DNA of 64,000 nt from Bradyrhizobium stylosanthis (GTDB lineage Bacteria; Pseudomonadota; Alphaproteobacteria; Rhizobiales; Xanthobacteraceae), in the NCBI RefSeq assembly GCF_001641335.1, contig NZ_LVEM01000001.1, positions 1,927,223 through 1,991,222 of the forward strand, given 5' to 3'. The notes under the pieces were generated by a model. That model did not search any database and had not been told where the DNA came from. It was given only the letters and a program-made list of their open reading frames with translations. The translations under genes were made by a program, and so were the position numbers. This document shows, in pieces, positions 43,085 through 51,820 of this stretch. Every line of letters begins with the position of its first letter. Positions within the stretch are counted from its first letter, which is position 1.

Positions 43085-43399
43085 ATGGCCTGGAGCATCC
43101 TGTTCGTCGCCGGTCTTCTCGAGATCACCTGGGCGATCGGCCTGAAATACACCGAGGGTTTTAGCCGGCTTGTTCCCTCGGTGATCACGCTGGCGGCCAT
43201 GGCCGGCAGCGTCATCCTGCTCGGGATCGCGCTCAAATCGCTGCCGGTCGGGACCGCCTATGCGGTCTGGACCGGGATCGGGGCGGTCGGCACCGCCACG
43301 CTCGGCATCTTCCTGTTCGGCGAGCCGGCCACCGCGTTCCGCCTCGCCAGCATCGGACTGATCGTCGCCGGCATCGCCGGGCTGAAATTCGTCACCTGA
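43085..43399 (+). CDS. gdx: Guanidinium exporter Gdx (SugE-type SMR protein)
   Basis: Small multidrug resistance-family transporter of 104 aa with four membrane helices, functioning as an antiparallel dimer that exchanges guanidinium for protons. The conserved proton-binding glutamate is Glu13 in [14 protein letters not shown]. The [19 protein letters not shown] segment is typical of the Gdx/SugE subgroup. The guanidine-II riboswitch directly upstream supports guanidinium as the substrate. Its stop codon overlaps the end of the convergent pit gene by 8 nt. Confidence 0.94.
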   Translation: MAWSILFVAGLLEITWAIGLKYTEGFSRLVPSVITLAAMAGSVILLGIALKSLPVGTAYAVWTGIGAVGTATLGIFLFGEPATAFRLASIGLIVAGIAGLKFVT

Positions 43400-44399
43400 C
43401 GAAAATCTGGACCGCCCACCAGGTCAGCGCCGCCACGATCGCCGAGGCCGGGATCGTGATCACCCAGGCATAGACGATCGAGCTCGCCACGTTCCAGCGC
43501 ACCGCCGAGACGCGGCGGGCGGCGCCGACGCCGACGATGGCGCCGGTGATGGTGTGGGTGGTCGAGACGGGAACCCCGAGGAAGGTGGCCATGAACAGGG
43601 TCGCCGCGCCCCCGGTCTCGGCGCAGAACCCCTGCATCGGCGTCAGCTTGGTGATGCGCAGGCCCATGGTGCGGACGATGCGCCAGCCGCCCATCAGCGT
43701 GCCCAGCGCCATGGCCGCCTGGCACGACAGCACCACCCAGAACGGCACCGAGAATTCGCCGCCGAGATGGCCCTGCGAATAGAGCAGCACGGCGATGATG
43801 CCCATGGTCTTCTGCGCGTCGTTGCCGCCATGGCCGAGCGAATAGAGCGAGGCGGAGGCGAATTGCAGGATGCGGAAGGCGCGATCCACGGCAAAGGGCG
43901 TCGAGCGCACCGACAGCCACGACACGATGGCCACCAGCATCATCGCCAGCAGGAAGCCCACCAGCGGCGAGAGCACGATCGCCAGCACCGCCTTCGACAG
44001 GCCGCTCCACACCGCCGCCGAAATGCCCGCCTTGGCCATGCCGCCGCCGACGAGGCCGCCGATCAGCGCATGTGAGGACGACGAGGGAATGCCGAGCGCC
44101 CAGGTCACGAGGTTCCAGACGATCGCACCGACGAGCGCCGCGAAGATCACTTGCGCATCGACGACGGCGGGATCGATGATGCCCGTGCCGATGGTCTGGG
44201 CGACGTGCAGGCCGAACACCATGAAGGCGATGAAATTGAAGAACGCGGCCCAGAACACCGCGAATTGCGGCCGCAGCACGCGGGTCGAGACGATGGTCGC
44301 GATCGAATTGGCGGCGTCGTGCAGGCCGTTCAGGAAGTCGAACAGCAGCGCGACGGCGATCAAGCCGACCAGGACGGGAAGACCCAACGCAGCATCCAC
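43392..44399 (-). CDS. pit: PiT-family low-affinity phosphate transporter
   Basis: Inorganic phosphate:H+ symporter of 335 aa with about ten membrane helices. The duplicated PiT signatures are seen as [23 protein letters not shown] in the N-terminal half and [18 protein letters not shown] in the second half. It starts at a GTG (44399), 14 nt after the DUF47 gene with which it forms an operon. In Sinorhizobium the equivalent orfA-pit operon is repressed by PhoB when phosphate is low; the site at 45078-45129 suggests the same here. Confidence 0.92.
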   Translation of the reverse strand: MDAALGLPVLVGLIAVALLFDFLNGLHDAANSIATIVSTRVLRPQFAVFWAAFFNFIAFMVFGLHVAQTIGTGIIDPAVVDAQVIFAALVGAIVWNLVTWALGIPSSSSHALIGGLVGGGMAKAGISAAVWSGLSKAVLAIVLSPLVGFLLAMMLVAIVSWLSVRSTPFAVDRAFRILQFASASLYSLGHGGNDAQKTMGIIAVLLYSQGHLGGEFSVPFWVVLSCQAAMALGTLMGGWRIVRTMGLRITKLTPMQGFCAETGGAATLFMATFLGVPVSTTHTITGAIVGVGAARRVSAVRWNVASSIVYAWVITIPASAIVAALTWWAVQIFVR

Positions 44400-44413
44400 G
44401 GCGCGGCCCTGCC

Positions 44414-45058
44414 CTAAACTTGCTCGATGACGATGCTGTTGATCTCGTTCGCCACGTCGTCGAAGCGGTCGGCGACCTTCTCGAGGTGGTCGTAGATCTC
44501 GACGCCGACGATGAAGTCCATCGCGCTGCCGTCGCGATGCTTGAGGAACAGCTCCTTCAGCCCGATGTCGTGGAGATCGTCGACGCGGCCCTCGAGCTTG
44601 CCAAGCTCTTCCGTGATCGCCGTCAGCATGGCGACGTTCTTGCCGATCTCCTGCATCAGGGGCAGCGCACGGCCGACCAGATTGGCGCATTCGATCAGCA
44701 GCCCGCCGATCTCGCGCATCGGCGGCTCGAAGGCGCGGACCTCGAACAGCATCACCGCCTTGGCGGTCTGCTGCATCTGGTCGATGGCGTCGTCGAGCGA
44801 GGTGATCAGGTTCTTGATGTCGCCGCGGTCGAACGGGGTGATGAAGGTGCGGCGCACCGCCGTCAGCACCTCGCGGGTGATGTTGTCGGCATCGTTCTCG
44901 AACTGGTTGACGCGCTGGCAATAGACCGGCGTCTCCTCACCCCCGTTCAGCATGCCCTGGAGTGCGACCGCGCCCTGGATCACGGTCTGGGCGTGGCGGT
45001 CGAACAGGTCGAAGAACCGTTCTTCCTTGGGCAGGAAAGCGCGAAACCATCGCATCAT
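44414..45058 (-). CDS. DUF47 (PhoU-like) protein of the pit operon
   Basis: Cytoplasmic all-helical protein of 214 aa, family DUF47/TIGR00153, distantly related to PhoU. Recognisable by FLPKEERFFDLFDRHAQ at the start, FENDADNITREVL, TPFDRGDIKNLITSLDDAIDQMQQTAKA and DHLEKVADRFDDVANEI. The acidic repeats are probable metal ligands. It is the orfA homologue that precedes pit in rhizobia and is thought to modulate the transporter. No strong ribosome binding site is seen; ATGs at 45058 and 45055 are tandem. Confidence 0.9.
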   Translation of the reverse strand: MMRWFRAFLPKEERFFDLFDRHAQTVIQGAVALQGMLNGGEETPVYCQRVNQFENDADNITREVLTAVRRTFITPFDRGDIKNLITSLDDAIDQMQQTAKAVMLFEVRAFEPPMREIGGLLIECANLVGRALPLMQEIGKNVAMLTAITEELGKLEGRVDDLHDIGLKELFLKHRDGSAMDFIVGVEIYDHLEKVADRFDDVANEINSIVIEQV

Positions 45059-45077
45059 GGGGAAAGGCTACCGGTTG

Positions 45078-45129
45078 GAAAATGGTCTGGCCCGGACGGG
45101 CCGTCATGAAACTGTCATAGACCATTTTC
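45078..45129. promoter_or_regulatory. PHO box-like site within an inverted repeat
   Basis: CCGTCAT (45101-45107), a 4-nt GAAA spacer and CTGTCAT (45112-45118) match the PhoB box (two 7-bp half-sites 11 bp apart, consensus CTGTCAT). It lies upstream of the leftward DUF47-pit operon, on the opposite strand. Perfect 11-bp inverted repeats GAAAATGGTCT (45078-45088) and AGACCATTTTC (45119-45129) bracket it. Repression by PhoB under phosphate starvation is the likely role. The rest of the 157-nt gap, to the livM end, holds a second AT-rich palindrome, ACCAATGAAATTGGT, near 45187-45201. Confidence 0.7.
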
Positions 45130-45215
45130 GATCCGCGCGCGTGTCATCTCCCGCGCGCGGAGCCGGATCATCCACCGCTTTCACGCACCAATGAAATTGG
45201 TGCGATATCAATGAT

Positions 45216-46184
45216 TTACAGCGACCGCCGGAAGTAATGGGCGATTTCGCCGATGACGCCTCGGCGGAAGGCGAGCACGCAGAACACGAAGATCGAGCCC
45301 TGGATCACCGTCACCCATTGGCCAAACCCGGCCAGATATTGCTGCATGGCGATGATCACGAAGGCGCCGACTACGGGGCCGAAGATGGTGCCGAGACCGC
45401 CGACCAGCGTCATCAGCACGACCTCGCCCGACATCGACCAGTGCACGTCGGTGAGCGAGGCGTTCTGCGCCACGAACACCTTGAGCGACCCGGCAAAGCC
45501 GGCCAGCGTGCCCGACAGCACGAAGGCCAGGAACTTGTACTGGTCGGTCCGGTAGCCGAGCGAGATGGCGCGCTGCTCGTTCTCGCGGATCGACTTCAGC
45601 ACTTCGCCGAACGGCGAATTGATGATGCGGAAGATCAGCAGGAAGCCGGCGAGGAAGCCGACCAGCACGACGTAGTAAAGGATCGTCGGCTTGGAGAGAT
45701 CGAGGACGCCGAACATGCGTCCCTGCGGAATGCCCTGGATGCCGTCCTCGCCGTGGGTGAACGGCGCCTGGAGGTAGATGAAGTACAGCAGCTGCGACAG
45801 CGCCAGCGTGATCATCGAGAAATAGATGCCCTGGCGGCGGATCGAGATGTAGCCGGTGATGATCGAGAGCCCGAACGCGGCGACGACGCCGACGAGGATG
45901 CCGAGCTCCGGCGGCAGCGCCCACACTTTCAGGGCATGCGCGCTGCAATAGCCCGCCGTCCCCAGGAACATCGCGTGGCCGAACGACAGCAGGCCGCCGT
46001 AGCCGATCAGAAGATTGAAGGCGCAGGCGAGCAGCGCGAAGCACAGTGCCTGCATCACGAAGAACGGATAGACGCCCGTGAATGGCACCGAGGCCAGCAG
46101 CAGCGCCATTATCACGAATACGATCATCTCGTCGCGCACCGCGCGCGGGGTCGCAGGCAGCGTATCGTCTGTCAGGGTTGTCAT
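45216..46184 (-). CDS. livM: Branched-chain amino acid ABC transporter permease LivM
   Basis: Inner-membrane permease of 322 aa with eight to ten helices, LivM type: NLLIGYGGLLSFGHAMFLGTAGY near the N-terminus and the EAA-like ATPase-contact loop GEVLKSIRENEQRAISLGYRTDQYKFLAFVLSG. It is the last gene of the liv operon and starts 1 nt after the livH stop. It pairs with LivH to form the membrane channel. Confidence 0.93.
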   Translation of the reverse strand: MTTLTDDTLPATPRAVRDEMIVFVIMALLLASVPFTGVYPFFVMQALCFALLACAFNLLIGYGGLLSFGHAMFLGTAGYCSAHALKVWALPPELGILVGVVAAFGLSIITGYISIRRQGIYFSMITLALSQLLYFIYLQAPFTHGEDGIQGIPQGRMFGVLDLSKPTILYYVVLVGFLAGFLLIFRIINSPFGEVLKSIRENEQRAISLGYRTDQYKFLAFVLSGTLAGFAGSLKVFVAQNASLTDVHWSMSGEVVLMTLVGGLGTIFGPVVGAFVIIAMQQYLAGFGQWVTVIQGSIFVFCVLAFRRGVIGEIAHYFRRSL

Positions 46185-46185
46185 A

Positions 46186-47049
46186 TCAGGCCGCCCTTCC
46201 CGTCAATCCCGTTGGCTTCACCAGCAGCACCAGCACCATCAGCACGAACACGACGGTGTTGGAGGCCTCGGGGTAGAAATACTTGGTCAGGCCCTCGATC
46301 ACCCCAAGCGCGAAGCCGGTGATGATGGAGCCCATGATCGATCCCATGCCGCCGATCACGACGACCGCGAACACCACGATGATGAGGTCGGCGCCCATCA
46401 GCGGCCGGACCTGGTTGATCGGCGCCGAGAGCACGCCGGCGAGCGCGGCAAGGCCGACGCCGAGACCGTAGGTCAGCGTGATCATGCGCGGCACGTTGAT
46501 GCCGAAGGCGCGCACCAGCGTTGGGTTTTCAGTGGCGGCGCGCAAATAAGCGCCGAGCTGCGTCTTCTCGATCAGGAACCAGGTGGCAAGACACACCACC
46601 AGCGAGAACACGACGACCCAGCCGCGATAGATCGGCAGGAACATGAAGCCGAGATTCATGCCGCCCTTGAGCTGGTCCGGAATGGCGTAAGGCAGGCCGG
46701 AGGAGCCGAAATAGTTCTGAAACACGCCCTGCACGATCAGCGCGATGCCGAAGGTGAGCAGCAGGCCGTAGAGATGATCGAGGCCGGTCAGGAACTTCAG
46801 CATGGTCCGTTCCAGGATCATACCGAAGATGCCGACGATGATCGGCGCCAGCAGCAGCGCCCACCAGTAATTGATGCCGCCGAGGTTGAGCAGGAAATAG
46901 GCGACGAAGGCGCCCATCATGTAGAGCGCGCCATGGGCGAAATTGATGATGTTGAGCATGCCGAAGATCACGGCGAGCCCGAGACTGAGCAGCGCGTAGA
47001 ACGAGCCGTTGATCAATCCCACCAGTAGCTGAGCGTAAAGAGCCTGCAT
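46186..47049 (-). CDS. livH: Branched-chain amino acid ABC transporter permease LivH
   Basis: Permease of 287 aa, LivH type: LLVGLINGSFYALLSLGLAVIFGMLNIINFAHGALYMMGAF is the signature N-terminus, and the contact loop is LGAYLRAATENPTLVRAFGINVPR. The ATG at 47049 is used; a GTG at 47091 would add 14 residues but overlaps the hairpin at 47091-47115. It lies after the binding protein gene and before livM. Confidence 0.93.
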   Translation of the reverse strand: MQALYAQLLVGLINGSFYALLSLGLAVIFGMLNIINFAHGALYMMGAFVAYFLLNLGGINYWWALLLAPIIVGIFGMILERTMLKFLTGLDHLYGLLLTFGIALIVQGVFQNYFGSSGLPYAIPDQLKGGMNLGFMFLPIYRGWVVVFSLVVCLATWFLIEKTQLGAYLRAATENPTLVRAFGINVPRMITLTYGLGVGLAALAGVLSAPINQVRPLMGADLIIVVFAVVVIGGMGSIMGSIITGFALGVIEGLTKYFYPEASNTVVFVLMVLVLLVKPTGLTGRAA

Positions 47050-47090
47050 CGATCCCGCACCCGGTCCCTTCGGCGTTCCCCTGAAAGTCA

Positions 47091-47115
47091 CCCGCAGGCC
47101 TCATCGGCCTGCGGG
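47091..47115 (-). terminator. Attenuating hairpin between the binding protein gene and livH
   Basis: CCCGCAGGCC and GGCCTGCGGG form a perfect 10-bp stem with a 5-nt loop, 9 nt after the binding-protein stop. A weak T-rich tail (TGACTTTC) follows in the direction of transcription. Such a hairpin would let the binding protein be made in excess over the permeases. Confidence 0.55.
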
Positions 47116-47123
47116 CCGTTATC

Positions 47124-48347
47124 TTACTTCTTCAACAGCGCGCACTTGCTTTCGGACAGCGGCGTGAAGGCCTGGTCGCCCGGCACCGTGCCGACCAGCT
47201 TGTAGAAGTCCCACGGGCCCTTGGACTCCGAGGGCTTCTTCACCTCGAACAGATAGGCGTTGTGGATGGTACGGCCGTTGGGCTGGATCTCGCCCTTGCC
47301 GAACAGATCGTCCTCGGTCGGCATCGACTTCATCTTCTCGACGACCTTGACGCCGTCATGAGGATTGCCGCCCAGCGCTTCCAGCGACTTGAGATAGTGG
47401 CGCACGCCCGAGTAGACGCCCGCCTGCACCATGGTCGGCATCGCGCCGTTCTTCATCTTCTCCGAGAACCGCTTGGAGAAGGCCCGGGTCTTGTCGTCCA
47501 TGTCCCAGTAGAAGGTCTCGGTGAAGTTGAGGCCCTGCGCCGTCTCCAGACCGATCGCCTTGACGTCGGTGAGGAACAGCAGCAGCGCCGCGAGCTTCTG
47601 GCCGCCCTTGACGATGCCGAACTCGGCCGCTTGCTTGATCGAGTTGGTGGTGTCGCCGCCGGCATTGGCAAGGCCGATGATCTTGGCCTTGGAGGCCTGC
47701 GCCTGCAGCAGGAAGGACGAGAAGTCCGGCGTGTTCAAGGGATGCTTGACGCCGCCGACCACCTTGCCGCCGTTGGCGGTGATGACGGAGGTGGTGTCAC
47801 GCTCGAGCGCGGCGCCGAAGGCGTAGTCCGCGGTCAGGAAGAACCAGGTGTCGCCGCCGGCCTTCACCAGCGCCTGGCCCGTGGTGTGGGCCAGCATGTA
47901 GGTGTCGTAGGTCCAGTGCACCGTGTTGGGCGAGCACTGCGCGTTGGTGAGATCCGAGGTCGCCGCGCCCGAGTTGATGTAGACGCCGTTCTTTTCCTTG
48001 ATGACGTTGTTGACGGCGAGCGCCACGCCGGAATTCGGCACGTCGACGATGACGTCGACCTTGTCCACGTCGAACCACTGCCGCGCGATCGCGGTGCCGA
48101 TGTCGGGCTTGTTCTGGTGATCGCCGGAAATGATGTCGATCTTCCAGCCCTTCGCCGCCAGGCCGGAATCTTCCACGGCCATCTGCGCGGCGAGCGTCGA
48201 GCCGGGGCCGCCGAGGTCGGCGTACAGGCCCGACTGATCGGACAGCGCGCCGATCTTGACGGTCTTGTCCTGCGCGGACGCAACGCCTGCTGCGGCGAAG
48301 GTGAGCGCGGTGGTCAGCAGCAATGACGCAATCGACCTGGTCTTCAT
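47124..48347 (-). CDS. Branched-chain amino acid-type binding protein of the liv operon
   Basis: Periplasmic binding protein of 407 aa, Peripla_BP_6 family. Signal peptide MKTRSIASLLLTTALTFAAAGVASA. The mature sequence begins QDKTVKIGALSDQSGLYADLGGPG and is closely similar over its whole length to the orphan at 32529-33755. AAAGGAAAG precedes the ATG at 48347, chosen because it gives the signal peptide. It sits between the ATPase and permease genes of the same operon and is the natural receptor for this transporter. Ligand unknown. Confidence 0.93.
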   Translation of the reverse strand: MKTRSIASLLLTTALTFAAAGVASAQDKTVKIGALSDQSGLYADLGGPGSTLAAQMAVEDSGLAAKGWKIDIISGDHQNKPDIGTAIARQWFDVDKVDVIVDVPNSGVALAVNNVIKEKNGVYINSGAATSDLTNAQCSPNTVHWTYDTYMLAHTTGQALVKAGGDTWFFLTADYAFGAALERDTTSVITANGGKVVGGVKHPLNTPDFSSFLLQAQASKAKIIGLANAGGDTTNSIKQAAEFGIVKGGQKLAALLLFLTDVKAIGLETAQGLNFTETFYWDMDDKTRAFSKRFSEKMKNGAMPTMVQAGVYSGVRHYLKSLEALGGNPHDGVKVVEKMKSMPTEDDLFGKGEIQPNGRTIHNAYLFEVKKPSESKGPWDFYKLVGTVPGDQAFTPLSESKCALLKK

Positions 48348-48423
48348 GCAACTTTCCTTTTTCAATTTTCTCGTTGGCAGTTCGTCAGCTCGAGCACGAT
48401 CTCTTCGGAAAACCGACGATGCC

Positions 48424-49170
48424 CTAAACGCCGAGATAGGTGTGGAGCTTATCCATATTGGCGGCAAGCTCCGAGTTGGAAAATCCGTCAATGATCTTGC
48501 CGTGCTCGACCACGTAATAGCGATCGGCGACGGTCGAGGCGAAGCGGAAGTTCTGCTCGACCAGGAGGATCGTGAAGCCTTCCTTCTTCAGCCGCGCAAT
48601 GGTGTGGCCGATCTGCTGGATGATGACCGGAGCAAGGCCCTCGGTCGGCTCGTCCAGCATCAGGAAGCTTGCGCCGGTGCGCAGGATGCGCGCGATCGCG
48701 AGCATCTGCTGCTCGCCGCCGGACAGCTTTGTGCCCTGGCTGTTGAGCCGCTCCTTCAGGTTCGGAAACAGGTCGAAGATCTGCTCGAGCGGCAGCCCGC
48801 CTGCGCGGACCACCGGCGGCAGCATCAGATTCTCCCGCACGTCGAGGCTGGAGAATATCCCCCGCTCTTCCGGGCAGAACGCAATGCCCATGCGCGCGAT
48901 CTTGTCGGAGGTCGCGCGGATGATCTCCTGGTTGTTGAACTTCACCGAGCCGGTACGCTTGCCGATGATGCCCATGATCGACTTCAGCGTGGTCGTCTTG
49001 CCTGCGCCGTTGCGCCCGAGCAGGGTGACGACCTCGCCCGCGTTCACGTCGAAATTGATCCCGTGCAGGATGTGGGACTCGCCGTACCAGGCCTCGAGGT
49101 TGCGGACCTGGAGGATGTTGCCGCCGGTCGCGGCCTTTGCCGGAGCCTCGGCGATCGCAGTGTCAGGCAT
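48424..49170 (-). CDS. livF: ABC transporter ATP-binding protein LivF
   Basis: ATPase subunit of 248 aa. Walker A is GRNGAGKTT, the signature LSGGEQQML, Walker B SFLMLDEPTEGLAP and the switch His region LLVEQNFRFA. The short signature GEQQML and VTLLGRNGAGKTTTLKSIMG are typical of LivF. An N-terminal extension of about 18 residues (TAIAEAPAKAATGG) precedes the fold. Its start overlaps the livG stop by 8 nt. Confidence 0.94.
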   Translation of the reverse strand: MPDTAIAEAPAKAATGGNILQVRNLEAWYGESHILHGINFDVNAGEVVTLLGRNGAGKTTTLKSIMGIIGKRTGSVKFNNQEIIRATSDKIARMGIAFCPEERGIFSSLDVRENLMLPPVVRAGGLPLEQIFDLFPNLKERLNSQGTKLSGGEQQMLAIARILRTGASFLMLDEPTEGLAPVIIQQIGHTIARLKKEGFTILLVEQNFRFASTVADRYYVVEHGKIIDGFSNSELAANMDKLHTYLGV

Positions 49171-49918
49171 GACCGGCTCCCAGGTAAGCTTCCTTGACGC
49201 GCTCGTCCTTGGTGAGCTCGCTGTAATGACCTTGCGCGAGCACCTGCCCGCGCGTCAGCACCGTGATGATGTCCGAGAGATTGGCCACGACGCTCAAATT
49301 ATGCTCGACCATCAGGATGGTGTATTTCGCGGAGATGCGCTTGATCAGCGCCGCGATCTTGTCGATGTCCTCGTGACCCATGCCGGCCATCGGCTCGTCC
49401 AGCAGCATCATCTCAGGGTCGAGCGCGAGCGTGGTTGCGATCTCAAGTGCACGTTTGCGCCCATAGGGCATCTCGACCGCGGGCGTATTGGCAAACTCGC
49501 TGAGGCCGACATCGTTCAGCAATTCACGCGCGCGATCGTTGAAGCGGTTGAGCACCGTTTTCGAGCGCCAGAAATCGAACGAAGAACCGTGCTGGCGCTG
49601 GAGCGCGACACGGACGTTTTCCAGCGCGGTGAGATGCGGAAATACCGCCGAAATCTGGAACGAGCGAACCAGCCCCAGGCGGGCCACGTCGGCCGGCGCC
49701 ATCGCGGTGATGTCCTGTCCCTTGTACAGGATTTTTCCGGCGGACGGCTTCAGGAACTTGGTCAGAAGATTGAAGCACGTAGTCTTGCCGGCGCCATTCG
49801 GGCCGATCAACGCGTGAATGCTCCCACGGCGAACCTTGAGCGCAACGTCGCGGACGGCGAAGAAGCCCGCGAACTCCTTGGTCAAGCCTTCCGTTTCGAG
49901 AATGAACTCATCGGCCAA
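49163..49918 (-). CDS. livG: ABC transporter ATP-binding protein LivG
   Basis: ATPase subunit of about 251 aa and first gene of the liv operon. It has Walker A GPNGAGKTT, the LivG-specific LGLVRSFQISAVFPHLTALENV, Walker B MMLLDEPMAGMGHED and LMVEHNLSVV. The expected ABC signature is degenerate: MPYGRKRALEIA replaces LSYGEQRxLEIA, an Arg for the Glu. The start is TTG at 49918, with AGGGGGA upstream; earlier in-frame starts extend into non-coding sequence. The 340-nt gap between this start and the PAS-like gene must contain both promoters; I see only CCGGAGG-type inverted repeats there. Confidence 0.9.
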   Translation of the reverse strand: MADEFILETEGLTKEFAGFFAVRDVALKVRRGSIHALIGPNGAGKTTCFNLLTKFLKPSAGKILYKGQDITAMAPADVARLGLVRSFQISAVFPHLTALENVRVALQRQHGSSFDFWRSKTVLNRFNDRARELLNDVGLSEFANTPAVEMPYGRKRALEIATTLALDPEMMLLDEPMAGMGHEDIDKIAALIKRISAKYTILMVEHNLSVVANLSDIITVLTRGQVLAQGHYSELTKDERVKEAYLGAGHA

Positions 49919-50258
49919 ACAGATTTCCCCCTGCCCGCGACGCGCGTGGCTATCCTTGTTGCTTCGGCTTTCCGGAGGCCCTGGAGCCCGTCCGGAACGC
50001 CGCCTCCGGGCGCGGAATATGCCGGAGGTGACGGGGGTTAGGCAAGGCGGAAAGCTGAGCAGATCAGGTCTCCGGCTGGGATACAAATGCTCCCTTAGTC
50101 GGAGATGTTTCGATGTCACGCCTGCCCGGCCTCCCGGCTCGCACAAGCACCGGTCATCAAGCCGTCGTTAACGGTCTTTGGTCCCTCGCGCCAGCCTTCA
50201 TAGAAAATTTTCCCGCAAGCGGCATGATGCGCGGGTTCGGTCTGCCGGGAATATTGTT

Positions 50259-50900
50259 TTGGATTTCGCAAGCGCCGCTCCCTCCGTCGTCAAGTCGATC
50301 AGGCAGCGTGATCTGCTGAACACGTGGCTGCGACTTTATGCGCGCGAGCAGATCGTACCGGCGATCTGGGAGTACCAGCCGGCACGGCTCGAGGAAGAGC
50401 TGTCGGATCTCATCTATTATACCGTGGACAATTCGGCGCAGATCCCGCGGCTCGTCATCCAGAGCGAAGGCACGCGAATCTCCCGCGCTTACGGGCACAC
50501 CGGCAAGGGCGTGCCGCTGGACGACTATATCGGGCCGCGGCTCGCGCCCCTTGTCATGCCCGTCTATCATGAATGCGTCGCGCGCGGGCTTCCGGTCTAC
50601 AGCGTTGCCGACGTCGACGACATCTATGGGCGCGTCGTCGCCTATGAGCGTCTGCTGCTGCCGTTCCTGACCGACGGCAAGGTCTGTCATGTCATCGCCT
50701 CGCTCAAGACCTTCTGCGAGGACGGCGGCTTCGAGATCAAGAATCTGATGCGCGGAAATGACGCGCTACCGCGTCCCAAACTGTGCGCCGTGATCGACCG
50801 CGACCTCTTTCATCGCGCGCCCGGCCGCATCGCGGCCGCCGACGTCGTCGAGTTTGCCGACCAGCCCGACATCCCCACCGAGACCATCGAGCTGAACTAG
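50259..50900 (+). CDS. PAS-like domain protein
   Basis: Soluble protein of about 213 aa. The middle (residues about 40-160) resembles the rhizobial PAS_5-type domain: IPRLVIQSEGTRISRAYGHTGKGVPLDDYIGPRLAPLVMPVYHECVARGLPVYSVADVDDIYGRVVAYERLLLPF. No output domain is attached. The start is a TTG at 50259 (another TTG at 50178 is possible); no in-frame ATG comes before the domain. It converges on the arsenate reductase-like gene, 9 nt apart. Role unknown; a stand-alone sensor is the likely reading. Confidence 0.65.
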   Translation: MDFASAAPSVVKSIRQRDLLNTWLRLYAREQIVPAIWEYQPARLEEELSDLIYYTVDNSAQIPRLVIQSEGTRISRAYGHTGKGVPLDDYIGPRLAPLVMPVYHECVARGLPVYSVADVDDIYGRVVAYERLLLPFLTDGKVCHVIASLKTFCEDGGFEIKNLMRGNDALPRPKLCAVIDRDLFHRAPGRIAAADVVEFADQPDIPTETIELN

Positions 50901-50909
50901 CGTCCCGGC

Positions 50910-51263
50910 CTACTTGGTCTTGACTTCCTTGGCATAGATGTCCGGCTTGAAGCCGACCAGCAGCTTGCCGCCCATTTCCAGCACCGGCCGCTTGATCATC
51001 GATGGTTGCGCTAGCATCAACGCCAGCGCCTTCTTCTCGGTGAGCCCTTCCTTGTCGGACTCCGGGAGCTTCTTGAAGGTGGTGCCGGCGCGATTGAGCA
51101 GCGTCTCCCAGCCGACCTTGTCGCTCCAGTGCTTGAGCTTGTCCTTCTCGACGCCCACGGCCTTGTAATCGTGAAACTCGTAAGCCACGCCGTGGCTGTC
51201 GAGCCATGTGCGCGCCTTCTTCATGGTGTCGCAGTTCTTGATGCCGTAGATGATGTTGGGCAA
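50910..51263 (-). CDS. ArsC/Spx-family reductase-like protein
   Basis: Thioredoxin-fold protein of 117 aa. It begins LPNIIYGIKNCDTMKKARTWLDSHGVAYEFHDY, with the single N-terminal cysteine of the ArsC/YffB branch. It ends with MIKRPVLEMGGKLLVGFKPDIY, the family's cis-Pro region. YffB-like members are probably glutathione-dependent reductases rather than arsenate reductases. The start is TTG at 51263 with GAGGAG upstream; no ATG is available. Divergent from the tRNA-binding protein gene. Confidence 0.82.
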   Translation of the reverse strand: MPNIIYGIKNCDTMKKARTWLDSHGVAYEFHDYKAVGVEKDKLKHWSDKVGWETLLNRAGTTFKKLPESDKEGLTEKKALALMLAQPSMIKRPVLEMGGKLLVGFKPDIYAKEVKTK

Positions 51264-51368
51264 GACAACTCCTCGCGCATGCGTGCTGCTTCGGCTGCGG
51301 CGTTGTACGAAACTCTCCTTCGCGCGACAATATTGCAAACGAAGCCCGCTCTCCAAAACGGTCACATC

Positions 51369-51740
51369 ATGCACGTTACCCACGACCCCGCCGCGGCGGC
51401 CTCGCCGACCATCGACTTCAACAGCTTCCTCGCCGTCGACATCCGCGTCGGCACCATCGTCGACGCCAAGCCGTTCCCCAAGGCGCGCAAGCCGGCATGG
51501 CGCCTGTGGATCGACTTCGGGCCTGCGATCGGCGTGCGCAAGAGTTCGGCGCAGATCACCGAGAACCATCCGCTCGAGACGCTGGTGGGGCAACAGGTCG
51601 CCGCGGTCGTCAATTTCCCGCCGCGGCAGATCGGGCCTGTCGTCTCGGAGGTGCTCACGCTCGGCTTCCCAGATGCCGACGGCAAGGTCGTGCTGGTGCA
51701 GCCGAGCAAGCCCGTGCCGAACGGCGGGCGGCTGTTCTAG
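51369..51740 (+). CDS. CsaA-like tRNA-binding protein
   Basis: Protein of 123 aa with one EMAP/OB-fold tRNA-binding domain: FLAVDIRVGTIVDAKPFPKARKPAWRLWIDFG, then KKSSAQIT-like KSSAQITENH and GQQVAAVVNFPPRQIGPVVSEVLTLGFPDADGKVVLVQPSKPVPNGGRL. This matches the CsaA group, dimeric proteins reported to bind tRNA and to have chaperone-like activity. The ATG at 51369 is chosen; upstream frame is shadow of the divergent gene. Confidence 0.87.
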   Translation: MHVTHDPAAAASPTIDFNSFLAVDIRVGTIVDAKPFPKARKPAWRLWIDFGPAIGVRKSSAQITENHPLETLVGQQVAAVVNFPPRQIGPVVSEVLTLGFPDADGKVVLVQPSKPVPNGGRLF

Positions 51741-51820
51741 CCTCGGGCGGTACGCAGCGACACTCCTCGACCGCGCCTCCAACGGCCAGGACTTGACCAG
51801 AATCCGCTTTGGCAATAAAA

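Noticed and set aside
50910..51263. Arsenate reductase of an ars operon
   Set aside because: No arsR, arsB or acr3 gene is near, and the sequence resembles the YffB/Spx branch rather than plasmid ArsC.
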